The notes under the pieces: model-generated | Databases searched by the model: none | The model's input: the letters and a program-made list of their open reading frames with translations, nothing else | What the model was told of the DNA's origin: nothing | Made by a program: the position numbers and the translations under genes | NCBI GenBank assembly: GCA_024741835.1 | Contig: JAENRP010000002.1 | Span: 248,001-312,000 of the forward strand | DNA from: Diplocarpon mali | Taxonomy: Eukaryota; Ascomycota; Leotiomycetes; Helotiales; Drepanopezizaceae | Direction: 5' to 3' | Length of the DNA: 64,000 nucleotides | In this document: piece after piece, positions 39,872-51,233 of the stretch | Layout of the letters: each line of letters starts with the position of its first letter | Position numbering within the stretch: position 1 is the first letter of the stretch

Positions 39872-39909
39872 TATGATGTGATGGAGGAAGAAGACTGTCC
39901 CCGGGTGTT

Positions 39910-40160
39910 GCGTGCCTCGCCGGACTCTCTCCCTCTGCGCGGCGCAGGCTATGAATGCGTACTCGCTCATGGGTCCAAGGTAGCTAAGTCACTTATGGGT
40001 CTAAGGAAGTTAAGTCGCTTATGGGTCCAAGATAGCTAAGTCGTTCATAGTTCCAAGATAGCTCAAGCGAGACGTGCATTGAATCTGGCCCTTCGCAGAC
40101 GAATCCCGACGACCTACTATATCTTCCAAAGCACGCCTTCTCCCTTTCTTATCCGCCAAC
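39910..40160. repeat. Dispersed repeat family E, copy 1
   Basis: Resembles about 45690-45890 in the same orientation: cgcgcggcgcagg-like start, then gcgtactcgctca, gagacgtgcattgaatc, and gacctactatat. In this copy a 26-bp tandem array is inserted in the middle. Confidence 0.45.
39966..40069. repeat. 26-bp tandem repeat
   Basis: Four imperfect copies of a 26-bp unit of the form cttatgggtccaagatag-ctaagtcg. The array is non-coding. Confidence 0.85.
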
Positions 40161-42291
40161 CACTACTCATCCGCAAGCTGATTCGCGATCAGATTGCCTC
40201 GATCTGCAACAAGCTATCTCCAAGACTGCCCTGGTATGTTGAAGAGGTAAGGCGAGGCCACGGCTTGTCATGGGGGAGGGACTTTCTATCTCTCGCACAG
40301 CTGTGTAGAAGGATCAGGCGCTAGAAGGGGTTGGGGTGAGGAGAGCTTCGAGGGTCTTGAGGATGTCTTAGCTTTACGTGTGTCTACACGTACACATATA
40401 CCAAGATCTTTCTTGGCTACTGGGCGTAGAGCTAGGGCAATACTGGCTTGGCCTGTCAAGGAGGCATTCGGCATTGCAGTATGGCCTAATGTCGAGTCTT
40501 TCAGAGCTTCGATGTCTTGCAGGGTACTTGTGGCATCAAGAATCATCGACCGCACAAGCCGCGGACTACTGTTCCAGAACCACTCGACTCCGTACGAGGT
40601 ACTTTCTAGTCAGGTTCCGCAGGGGGATTGCGTTACCGCGGGGATCAAGAGCCAAGATGTACACCCAAGGTCTTTTTCTTTGTACAGTTCTACAAGTAGC
40701 TATGGAATCCGCACCTGATTCCCCCGCTGAGCGCCCCCTTTGTACCTTGTTGAAGGTTAGAGTGATTCAAGCCTACGCCCTGCGTCCCCGGACAAGAATC
40801 GAGACGACTACAACGACGCATCCTACTCCTCCTCGAGCATCTGCGGACTGCGAAACGGGCCAAGCAACCTCCCTACCTCCAAGCATCGAGTGACGACGGA
40901 GGCTATTGCAAGCAGGCAGCCCCGCTAGCAGCACGCGGCGGGCACAGCACGAAGCTGAGCTTTCTTGTCTCAACGGGCTCCATCTAGACACTCGGATGTC
41001 CCCAGATGGGAACTCGAGAGGCCGTGAGAGGGCACGGAAAGCGTCTGTTTGCCGGCGCCAGCAGACGACAAGATGCGAGAGAGACAAGCTGGACCGGGAC
41101 CTCCGCCTGCAGTACTGCCGGACGTGCAGTTGGCGACAGGTATGCGTGCCGACGAGCAGCCCCTGCGGAGAGACTCCCCTGATGTCGAGCAGCAGCAGCG
41201 CCGTCGCTCCAGCCATTCCCCATGGCTGCCAGCGCCCGCCGTGCGCGCCGGCGAGTTTTTCCATGGTGGTGAGAGACGGTCCGCCAATGAAATGGAGTCG
41301 CGCCGGCTCTTTGCCCCAAGACTGCGGATCGGGTCGAGCAGCTGCGTCTCTCCAGATCCTTTTTTTGTGGTGTTTTATTTTTGTCCTTCTCATTTTCCAT
41401 GTTGTTGTCACCCTTCCTCGTGCGGGTCTCGCCATACGAGATCCAACGTTTCCGAGCGTCCGGAGTCATCCAACCATTCGGCGGTCCATCTGCTGTCGCC
41501 CACGTCGGCCATGCGCCCCGTGGGAGCAGTGCATCTTCCCGGTGCGAGCTTCCGTTATCACCTAGCGAAAGGAAGTTGGGGCTATTCTACCTTGGAGCCC
41601 GTCTGATCAAGGCCCGTTTCCATTCCTAGCCCGCTCTCGAGTTTGGCAAGGAAGTAGGTTCCCCGGTGATGAAACGTACCCAGGGTATCTGAGGGTATCG
41701 GCGACATGTAAGTACGTGATTTTCGAGGAAGACTACTTGAATCTTGAACCTGGAACCCGACTTTGTCCCAGCTCCTTGCCCGGTTTTTCTCCCTTCGACC
41801 ACGAGCTGCAGATATCTCGCTGAGGCATGAGGGGATTTCGCAGCCCGGAAGACTCGGTACGAACCTCTGGAGACGGAGATATTGAATCTGTCGATTGCCC
41901 ATCGCGCATGCGTGCACCGTACCTCGAAAGGTACAACTCCCCCGGCCGCTTCGTGACACGCCAAACGGTTTGGCTTCGGCTTATTGCTTGTTGCGCCGCT
42001 CGATGCCCCTTGTTTACACGATCGTTTAAACGACCAGTGGTATTACCCGGCCCTGAAGACGAGAGGTAAATAAGCTTATCCCCGCACCCGAGAAGCTCGT
42101 GCCGTGCCGGAGGTCATTGACGGGTCGGGAGCGGGCTTGGAGCAGGTCTGCTTTTCCTTGAATACCTTCACGGCGATCTCTGGGCCTCAAAGTGTTGGGG
42201 TGTCTATTTGTGTTGTTTGATGGCCATGCCATCGGCTGAGCGGTAAGCTGTTGAGGCTGTTTGAGCTATGCTGGACAAGATACGGATCTCA

Positions 42292-42394
42292 GCTGTTCGA
42301 ATATACAAGGATGGTGCTTATATAATCGTACCTTGTATATATTACTCCTGCAGCTCCATAGAACTCAGATTCTCCCCCTTCAGATTCTGTCATC
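42292..42394. repeat. Dispersed repeat family D, copy 1, with hairpin
   Basis: About 100 bp similar to 46640-46740. It contains a perfect 10-bp inverted repeat, ATATACAAGG and CCTTGTATAT, separated by 20 bp (42301-42340). The same arms and loop length are kept in the other copy. Confidence 0.75.
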
Positions 42395-43014
42395 AGCAAT
42401 GCTCTCGCTTAAGCCTTTCCCCCAGGAGCTACTGCTTCTTGCCTGTCAACAAAGAAGTGGCACAAATAGGATAATCGCTTTCCCTTTGCTCCACCCCTAG
42501 ATATCGACAAGCCTCTCAAAGAGGTGGCTCGCGCGGAGAAAACCTCGCCGTCGTCAGGTCGGTTCTCTCCTCAATGAACGAGATCGCTCTACATTATATT
42601 AAACGTCGGCCAACGGATCCGGCAAGCCCTTGTTGGTTGCACGCGAGCATAGGAGTCAGAGAGACTGCACCCACTCGGCGAGCCAATATACCTCGAGCTA
42701 GTTCAGGTCACAACGCAACAAAGTTTCTCCACCAAGATGAATATGGAGGGATGTCGAGGGAGCGGAATCCCGCAGCTGGCCGCGGATCATGCCTCGCCCA
42801 TCTCATGTCACCACTCCGGCTCGTCTGGTGCGGAACGTCAAGCAATTCATCATTCCTGGCTCCTGGTCCCCCCAAACCGAACGGCCCGTCGAGCCGCCGA
42901 TCCAGAGCGGAGAAAAGTTGGTGCCTTGACTGCAAGATGCTCCGACTTCCCGACGTGCAAGGGGTAATGGCAACTTCTGGCTCTTGAATATGGGAAATGG
43001 GCGCGTAGGCTCAA

Positions 43015-43025
43015 GATATATAAGG
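43015..43025 (+). promoter_or_regulatory. TATA-like element of the cellobiohydrolase gene
   Basis: The sequence gatatataagg lies about 65-75 bp upstream of the ATG at 43090, a usual place for TATA in fungal cellulase genes. The leader after it is C/T-rich. Confidence 0.55.
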
Positions 43026-43089
43026 CCACTCCCACCCCTCGAACTCTTGTTAGCATACTCGCCTGGAAGATCAACAACGAGCAGCAATC

Positions 43090-44933
43090 ATGTCGTCCAG
43101 AATCGCCCTCGCCTCTCTGTTCCTCTCGCTCACTTCAGCCCAGCAGATCGGCACGTTGACGCCAGAGGTCCATCCCCCTCTCACCTGACAGACCTGCACA
43201 GCTCCTGATGCCTGCACCACCATCAGCGGCAACGTCGTCCTCGACGCGAACTGGCGGTGGTTGCACTCGTCCTCTGGCACCAACTGCTACACCGGGAACA
43301 CCTGGAATGCGGCCCTCTGCCCCGACGATGTCACTTGCGCCGCGAATTGCCAGCTAGATGGCGCCGACTATACGGAAACGTACGGCGTGACCGCGACGGG
43401 CAGCGCTCTGAGACTCAACCTCGTCACCTCTGGCGCGAACAAGAACGTGGGCTCGCGTCTGTTCCTCATGGCCGACGATAGCAACTACCAGATGCTCAAG
43501 ATGCTCAACAAGGAGTTGACGTTTGACGTCGATGTGTCGCAGCTCGCCTGCGGCTTGAACGGCGCCTTGTACCTGGTCAGCATGGCACAAGACGGCGGAG
43601 CTTCTCGGTACGCCGGTAACAAGGCTGGAGCAAAGCATGGTGTTGGTAAGACAACCCCGATGTGCCCTCCAAGCCCAAGAGCATTGTTCACCCAGGAGCT
43701 GACCGAGAGAATCTCCTCCAACTCGTGGGTTTCACGAATCTCGCTAACGGGTTTGCAGGCTACTGTGATGCCCAGTGCCCCCGTGATCTCAAGTTCATCA
43801 ACGGCGAGGTGATTCCCCGCCGGCGAGTCCTCCCGAGGAGAGCGGCTGCTAACCACATCATCTAGGCGAATGTCGAGGGCTGGGTACCGTCTGCTACCAG
43901 CGTGAACAGCGGCGTCGGCCAGTACGGGTCGTGCTGCGCCGAGATGGATATCTGGGAGGCGAACTCGATCTCATCTGCCTGGACGCCTCACCCTGCCACC
44001 ATCGTCAACCAAACCCGATGCGCCGGCGACGCGTGCGGGGGCACCTACTCGTCCGACCGATACGCCGGAGTGACGGATCCTGACGGGTGTGACTTCAACT
44101 CCTACCGCCAGGGCGACGAGGCGTTCTACGGTCCTGGCAAGAAGGTCGACACCAACGCCGTGTTCACGGTGGTCACGCAGTTCATTACCAACACGGGGAC
44201 TGACGCCGGCACGCTCAGCGAAATCCGACGCTTCTACGTCCAAAACGGCGTCGTCATCCCCAACGCGCCGTCCACCATCACCGGCGTCCCAGGCAACTCC
44301 ATCACCGACGCGTACTGCAAGGCCCAGAAGACCGTCTTTGGCGATCCGGAGATCTACCACGCCCGCGGCGGCTTCGCCTCCATGTCCACGGCCCTCTCCG
44401 AAGGGATGGTCCTCTCCCTCTCTCTGTGGGACGACTACGCTGCCAACATGCTCTGGCTCGACGGGGCTGCATACCCGGTCACCAGCGACCCCGCGACTCC
44501 AGGAGTTGCCCGGGGAACCTGCGCGACGACCTCTGGCGTACCGGCGGACGTCGAGGCGAGCGCGGCGAACGCCTCTGTCACCTACTCGAACATCAAAGTC
44601 GGGCCGATCAACTCCACCTACTCGGGAGCCCTCGCACCAGTCGGCGGGAGCAGCTCCAGCTCCAGCTCGCGCCCGGCCGCCGCGTCGTCCAGCCTCAGAA
44701 CATCCACCACCTCTTCCAGGGTCTCTACCTCGTCGACCTCTTCCAAAGCTTCCACCTCGTCCACGTCGACCAGGCCGTCGACGGCGTCGACGGCTTCGAG
44801 CGTAGCCCCTGCCTCGTCCGGGGCAGCGCACTGGGATCAGTGTGGCGGCCAGGCTCCGTTCGCTGGCCCGTACACGTGCCAGAGCCCATGGGTGTGCACG
44901 TACGCGAGCCCTTACTACTCGCAGTGCTTGTAG
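43090..44933 (+). pseudogene. GH7 cellobiohydrolase with CBM1, carrying an in-frame TGA
   Basis: Exons 43090-43645, 43759-43808 and 43866-44933, 557 codons. Signal peptide MSSRIALASLFLSLTSA, then the GH7 catalytic domain, a Ser/Thr-rich linker (about 455-515) and a C-terminal CBM1 with HWDQCGG, CQSPW and PYYSQCL. The catalytic triad is intact: E228, D230 and E233 in [12 protein letters not shown]. It would cut cellulose from reducing ends to release cellobiose. Codon 33 is TGA (43186-43188) where GH7 proteins have Trp in the conserved LTWQTC motif. The only way to splice around it is a 24-nt GT-AG segment (43168-43191), too short for a fungal intron, and it would delete conserved residues. 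Everything else, including both real introns and the C-terminus, is intact, so the inactivation is recent, a sequencing error, or read through. Confidence 0.88.
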
Positions 44934-45689
44934 ATGCGACGCGACGAGTTGGCTTCGTTTGACCACAGAGCGGAGAATCGCCTGCCTGTTTGGCGATGAA
45001 AGAAAGAAAGGGGGGAAAAGAGCAAAGGAGCATGGAGAGCTGGTTGAGTTTGATGTCGTTGGCTGTGACCTCGCTGTCGCTCCCGTTCCCGTTCCCGGAT
45101 TCAGAACCTTCTGTCTCGTCTCATGTACATAGTCTCAGCCAACTTCGCAAAGCCTCCTGCGCAACAGTCAACGTCTCGTGTGACACGTCCGTCTCCGTTT
45201 CCGCGCTCTTGCAAGAGCCGCGTTTGGGAATCTTCAGGAACGCTCTCGGGTAGTTGCAAAGCTGCTGGTGTATTTCCTGCTCGGCTTGTTTACTCCCCTA
45301 CCTCGATAGCCGAGTTTCTTATCCGCGCGGGAGATGTGTACTGGAACGAGGCGGGGGATAGGCTCGGTTCGTTACATAGTCCACGCTCCTCTGCTCTGGT
45401 AGTAGAGAGCGAGCCGGTGACGCGAGAGCCGTAGAGCGTGCGGTGAAAGCACGAGCCGACGAAACTCGGGGAGGCGAGGCTTCGATTCGTCTTCGACGGC
45501 CCTGTCGCGCAAGAGCTGCTGTCAGGTTGAGCCCTGACGCTGAGATGTACAAACCGGAGATGGATCCAACGCCAGTGTTATACGCCCGGGAGAGCGTCAA
45601 CCTCTCCCGTGCTTTCAGATCCACCGGGGGCCCTGCTGCGCGTCTCTTCGCTCACAGGTTGCCGAGGATTTACGAGAAGGGGAGAGCGA

Positions 45690-45890
45690 TGGCGCCTCTC
45701 CCATCGGCTGAGTTCTGGTCTGCGTAGCCGCCCTCTCGGCCTCCGCGCGGTGCAGGTTGTAAACGGGTACTTGCTTATCAATCAGGATTGCTGGCTGAGA
45801 GACGCACGGTGAATCGACTACTCGTATACGGACCCTGATCATCTACTATATGGGTTGCAAACTACACATTCTCTTCTCTTCCCGTCGCTA
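45690..45890. repeat. Dispersed repeat family E, copy 2
   Basis: Counterpart of about 39910-40160, without the 26-bp array. Similarity is moderate and the ends are uncertain. Confidence 0.45.
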
Positions 45891-46639
45891 GTGACAACCG
45901 TTCCGCGGAGCCTGCGCTGCGGTACTCTACCTTGTTACGGTTACAATCATCTCCTTGCCGAGTGCCTCGTTGGCGATGATGTCTATACGTATCATTATTC
46001 CAAAAAAAATCGATATCACCTGAGAAACTCTGAGTAAAGACGGCAAGAATGTATAACCACAGCGCGGTAGAGATAGATACGAAATCAGGGGGTGGCTTTC
46101 TATTTAGCAACACGGCTCTACCTACAGAAAAGACGCTTGAAAGGAGCTAGGAAAAAGAGAGCCCGTAAGAGGGTGTTTTGGGAATTATTACAAACAGTCG
46201 TATACGGATCTGAAGCTTCTCCGGCCGCCAGTAATAAAATTGGGCTATCCTAGTCAAGCCAGTCTAGGGCGCGTGAACGCAATACTTGAGGCTAGGATTT
46301 TAATAGCTTTGTTTTCCCCCAAAGAATGTGTTACCTGGATTATCCACCTTAGCCGCAGAAGGTTTTTATTCTTGGCCTCTTGGAGCATGCGATTGAGTAG
46401 GGACTGGGTCCCAGTTAGGCTGTGCAGTTTCTGTTAGAAATGATTTCCCGGGTCTACTATATACACGACTGCGCACCTTTGAGAGGTCGTGGTACTACAA
46501 AAAGCGTGTAAGTTTGTGAGCGTCTGTAGTATCACAGACGCAAAGAAAGATTCGTCGTTATTACTAGCAGTTGAGATCGGTTCAGCGCGGCTAGAAACTC
46601 TATCTCCGGATGGTAATCGGCTACTAGTCCTGGCTAAGA

Positions 46640-46740
46640 ATTGGTAGAATATACAAGGATTGTGCTTATGTAATCGTACCTTGTATATACCTCCTGCAGC
46701 GCCATAAACTTGGAATCTACACCTTCAGATTCTGTCGATA
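46640..46740. repeat. Dispersed repeat family D, copy 2, with hairpin
   Basis: Counterpart of 42292-42394 in the same orientation, keeping the ATATACAAGG / CCTTGTATAT inverted repeat with a 20-bp loop while the surrounding sequence has drifted. Confidence 0.75.
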
Positions 46741-48623
46741 ATTCATGTTAGTCAAATAGCTGTTCATGCCAGAATGTAGCCTTTTTAGCTATGTGTTGGA
46801 AAGTTCCCATAAGAAATTTCGGAAATTTCGGAAATTAAGCTGATAATGCTTTTAATAATAGTGAAGATTTATGATCAATATTTTGCAGGATTATTTGAAT
46901 ATCAAGTTACTAATGTAGAAGCAACTAAAGTAATCAATAGCCTTAAAGCACGATCTTGACCGCCAAATGGACAGGATATAACCAAACATGATCCCTAATC
47001 AAGGTATGAGAATATAAATATATTTATATACAAAAAGTTTAATTTAATTCATCTCGTAAAAAAACTACAGGCTCTGAAACTCAACTGATCTTATCACGCG
47101 GCACACTAGCGAGAGAAAGCATAGAACGGAATGTTTTCATATGACAAATGGTGAAAATGAATAAGAATAGTTGGCTATTACTGTAGCTACACCAAGCCTG
47201 GACGCATTTGCAGTTGATCCTTATGAATGCTTGATCCAGAGGAGGGAGAATACTTTCAGGGAGCTAGAAGGGCGACTCTTTATTGTTTACTCCGATCTCT
47301 TCACATAGACAGCTCGCAGAGCGGAGACGAGTTTGAAACAATAGAGTCTCTGGCCTTGATTATAGCGCCCAGTCCATCGAGAAGAGAGAGACGCATACCA
47401 GGTGAATTTCAGAACTTCCTTCGCCAGAAGGAGAGAGTCTTCTTTTTTCTTTTCTTGTAGAAATTTTTTTAATTTTTTTTACAGAGGTCCGAACCTGAGG
47501 TTACTTGGTGATACCACAGCTGTGCGTATGTGCTTTCATGCAAGCTTGGAATATTGATTACCTGGCTCACGACGCGGCGTGCTTCTCATGTCTGACATTT
47601 GAATAAGAAATGCCCTCGTGGCCTTGCAGTCTCAGCCGTGAGTGTAAAGGAGTTTTCACCGGTGCAGAGAATCTGGGGGGCAAGTACTCTACAGTCTGAA
47701 TTCTGTATGATAGCAGGAAGTCACTACTATGATCTGAATTTAGGCGATAAAGTCTCGACAGCAAGTCCAATGTTAGCGAACTTTGTACTGCTTCGCTTGC
47801 GACGGATTGGATTACCTTATCCTAAGCGAGAGGAAAGGGGGGTTGGGTCACGTGAATATTTGACTCTCGAAAGAAGAAGCAGTTGCGGCGGCCTTCTGAG
47901 CCAACAGTTCTCAATCTCTGGTAGTTGTTGGTATACTCGGTCATTTCAGTAGCAAGTCAGCATTATTGACGCAAAGACCAAGCTCCGTCCCCATCCGAGA
48001 GACTTCGGCTCCGATACGATACTATTTCCTGCCGCGAAGCTCTTGATGACGGTCCTCAAAGAGCTCATGTGGTAAGACCCTGAGCGCTTGTAGTCGCTGC
48101 GTTTCAACTGTTGATGTTTTCACACGCACATATTGTTGCGGCTGTCAGCTCAATGTGATATAGGGGATCGACGCTACATAATTGCCAAACGAGTTAAGGA
48201 TCATTCTGGAGCCGAGCTACAACATTCTTGCACCGAAATATTGGGAAAGCCATGCTCAACGGTTTTCTCGCCGGTCTCAACTACAACATAGGGGTGATAG
48301 ATCTTTCCCCGGCTTATCGTCATGATCTGCGATTCCAACCTTCATGCGCAGGCCCGGACTGGGATCCCCCCTTAGCTAAGCGAGAGAACCCCTCCTTTCA
48401 TCCCGGTCCGCATTGAAGTTCTAGCTTATACTTTCTACGTAGACAATGCGCGTCTATATGACGTATCTACCTCAATCATTTGGCGAGCGGCGATGGCATC
48501 TGAACACAAAGTAAGTGCATTATCTTGCCACTTAAGAGAGTAATCTCCAACCGAAATTTTCATCAAGGACATCTCAGCCCCTCCTACACTGCCCCTATTT
48601 CTCCAAGTCATCAGAGCAATAAG

Positions 48624-49901
48624 ATGACAGATCAGACAGCAAATATGGGAAAGAAGAGCTTCACCGAAGCCTACCACCCACTTCGATTTAAACATCCGAA
48701 TAACTTTCCTTACTCTCTGAGGTGCTCTGATGATAACTTCTCAGCAAGCTTCGAGAAAGATGACGTCGTTGTGGAAGTACCTATAGTTTACATGCCCTCA
48801 GAAGATAAGCCGGAGACTCCTAACCACACTTATTCATCGGCATCAGCTTTTGACATCACTTTGAAGTCGTCTACGCCCACGGATCACCGGCAGAGAAGCA
48901 TTCTCTTGAAGTCTCTGCAAGTGCTTCCTGAGTTGATAGGGTCAGATACAACAATACCGCCGAGACCTCAGCGAAGACGACCTAGTATATTACGAAAACC
49001 ACTCTTAATACCTTGTCGCCATCCTCTTCCACCTCTTCCACCTCTTCCATCTCTTCCACCTCCTCCACCAACAAACCGCTCGCATCCGGCTCCAAAGATT
49101 ACTCTCGCACCCATGCAGGCGCGGCCTCGGTGCGATGGTGTACCTCAGACACCATCGTCTCAAGCTCCGGCGAGACTGACAAGTCTTCTCACGAATGTTC
49201 TTTCCATTATGAACACAATCATGGATCGGAAACACAACGTTCAGGAGGAAGACGCGATATTACTGCACTTGACAGAACTTGTCGCTATCATGCAAGAAGA
49301 GGCCGAGGCATTGTTGGATCTGGCGGACCTCGTTGAAGAATTCGTGGAACAGGTAGAGATCACCAGCGAAGTGGCAGATGTCGAAGGCTGGGTTGAGGAA
49401 TTAGGCTTGGATCAGGCTCGTGCTCAAGTTGGAACTTCGAGCATGAAGGCTGAGAGCATAATGGCGAGCATGCCAGTCAGCAAGATTGCTACGGGCCGCC
49501 ACGGGCATCGGGCTCATCATGAAAGGGAGGGTTCGTTCGACTCGGCGGTGGGAATGATCGATGAGAGCGAGTTTGACGGAGTGGCGCGAGAGCTGAGAGA
49601 GAGTATACACCGAGACGTTGTGTTGCAGGTAGCACAAATGGGAAAGAGAGAGCGAGAAAGAGGCAACCTAATAGAAATTGGGAAGACGGGAGTGCAGAGG
49701 GCTGGGGAGAAGAAACTGGATACGCAGTTCCTAACGCACCATCAGAAAGCTCCGCTCGGATCGACAAAGTTGACCAAAAGGAGGCCGCACAGAGACGAAT
49801 TGCCATGCCTAGAATCTGGATTAGTCCCAAGTCCGTTGCAAGTCTTCAAGCGGAGTTTGGTCAAGAATAATGGGAAAGAGAGACCCCCGCGTTGGATATA
49901 G
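48624..49901 (+). CDS. Hypothetical protein with Pro-rich and acidic helical regions
   Basis: One open exon of 425 residues from the ATG at 48624; the frame is open for 33 more codons upstream, without ATG. No signal peptide or membrane span is seen. The first 120 residues are polar. A Pro-rich run (PPLPPLPSLPPPPP) is at about residues 135-150, encoded by a ctcttccac-type tandem (49023-49070). Residues about 210-275 are acidic and leucine-rich (LLHLTELVAIMQEEAEALLD), probably helical or coiled coil. The C-terminus is basic. I recognise no family. Codon pattern and length suggest a real, likely cytoplasmic or nuclear, mostly disordered protein. Introns cannot be ruled out. Confidence 0.55.
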   Translation: MTDQTANMGKKSFTEAYHPLRFKHPNNFPYSLRCSDDNFSASFEKDDVVVEVPIVYMPSEDKPETPNHTYSSASAFDITLKSSTPTDHRQRSILLKSLQVLPELIGSDTTIPPRPQRRRPSILRKPLLIPCRHPLPPLPPLPSLPPPPPTNRSHPAPKITLAPMQARPRCDGVPQTPSSQAPARLTSLLTNVLSIMNTIMDRKHNVQEEDAILLHLTELVAIMQEEAEALLDLADLVEEFVEQVEITSEVADVEGWVEELGLDQARAQVGTSSMKAESIMASMPVSKIATGRHGHRAHHEREGSFDSAVGMIDESEFDGVARELRESIHRDVVLQVAQMGKRERERGNLIEIGKTGVQRAGEKKLDTQFLTHHQKAPLGSTKLTKRRPHRDELPCLESGLVPSPLQVFKRSLVKNNGKERPPRWI

Positions 49902-51233
49902 CGATGTAAAGAAATAAAGTAAATAGATGTATGTACAATTTTGGCCACCATGCGAAGCTTTTGAGCAGGCTCACCCTTTTTCGAACGGATGATAGAGCCT
50001 GGCAGCTCTATAATTGCAGAGAGCGGATGGTCCTATGTGCTCTGAAGTGCTCGACAGCCATGCTGTTTGAAAAGGATTCATGATCAGTCCCGAAGATGCC
50101 TTGAACGATAACAAGCATTCCGCCCACTCAGCAGTCCGATCAGGTTCAGCGAAACCGGAAATATCTGTCAGCGAGATCCCAATCTCCAGCGGCTCAAACC
50201 GCACGACTGGTTTGGTATCCAATCTTTGTTTGGGTGCCTCCTGAAACGCCTTTGGCGGCAAGAATACGGCCTAGACGGCCGAGGCCTCTCCCACCAATCG
50301 CAATGAAGCCCCGGCGAGTCAGCCCGCCCCCGGCTTGATCTGCGAACCACGCGGGTGAAGATGAACTTTCTTAATTCAAATAGCCATGTTTGAGGATACA
50401 GACTGAAAAGTGAGAAGCCAGTCTGGACCATATCCAGAGCAGCCAAGGCTTTTCACCTCGGTTCTCACTCAAGCGAATCGCCTAATCAGCCAGGCTATTG
50501 TACTAGCTTCGCGGCAGATGTTAAGCATAACTCGGGATCGGTACGGAAACTTGACTACCAAGCTCGAGGTTTCTCATCTGGCTCTAGGGGAAGGCTTCTC
50601 CGTATCAGCGTAAAGGTCAACAGAGACTTTGCCATAGAATCTGGCACGCCATGGTTTCAACTAGATATTTTTTTCAGGGGACAAACAGGGAAAAAACAGA
50701 CGGGAAAAACAACAAGTAAAGAATAGAAGAAGGAAAAGAGGAGAATAAAGAAGAACGAGGAAAAGTTTCTTTAGGGCTAAGAACATAACTGATCGGAACC
50801 TCACGGCGATAACAATACCTGAACTGTGTAGGTCCAGCATATATCTCGAGCGCGAAAGCATCCAGCAAGAACAACAGAGGTCTTGCGAGTTTGGTTCATC
50901 TTCGTGCCACCAGAGCCTGGTCAGAACTCAGCAGAAGTACGGCGAGTCGTGCCTCAGAGAGGTGAGATGACGTCCGACAGCTAGACCACACACGGGGCAT
51001 AGCGTTTTAACGGTGTACGGTATCACGATTGAAACCCGCAAGATCAAGTCTTTTGCGAGGCTTTGGGGTTCTAGTCTGCTCAACGGTATATATGGGCAGG
51101 CATGACCTCAATCAGTAACTCCAGCTCCATCTCCAACTTCATCTGAGTACCAGTCACTTCATTTCACAATCATTTTCTCTCTCATTTAATAATTTGATTA
51201 ACTGACATTCATTCTTATCAACTTTTATTCAAA
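49902..51233. other. Intergenic upstream of the repeat protein
   Basis: 1.3 kb. Minus-strand frames at 49971-50446 contain a short segment reminiscent of a nucleotide-binding loop but are broken and too short to name. The last 150 bp is the promoter and leader of the repeat-protein gene. Confidence 0.5.
51086..51097 (+). promoter_or_regulatory. TATA-like element of the repeat-protein gene
   Basis: The sequence ggtatatatggg lies about 140 bp before the ATG at 51234, followed by a long C/T-rich leader (about 51118-51200) such as strongly expressed fungal genes have. Confidence 0.55.

Larger units (their letters stand above)
39464..43089. other. Gene-poor stretch upstream of the cellobiohydrolase
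   Basis: 3.6 kb without a supported gene. It contains an N gap (39863-39871), a 26-bp tandem array (39966-40069), one copy each of dispersed repeat families E (about 39910-40160) and D (42292-42394), and GC-rich DNA in which long open frames on both strands (40773-41606) overlap and have no domain. Confidence 0.5.
44934..48623. other. Gene-poor stretch with diverged repeats
   Basis: 3.7 kb without a supported gene. It holds repeat families E (about 45690-45890) and D (46640-46740) and an AT-rich patch (about 46790-47080) that may be an old RIP-affected insertion. Open frames are short. The 100 bp or so before 48624 form the leader of the next gene. Confidence 0.5.

Noticed and set aside
43168..43191. 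A 24-nt GT-AG segment that would remove the TGA of the GH7 gene
   Set aside because: It is far below the shortest convincing intron here (44 nt), and its translation continues the conserved GH7 N-terminus, so it is coding sequence with a nonsense codon.
43971..44966. 331-codon minus-strand open frame opposite the GH7 gene
   Set aside because: It is Arg/Gly-rich antisense of a GC-rich exon whose plus-strand product is a clear GH7-CBM1 protein.
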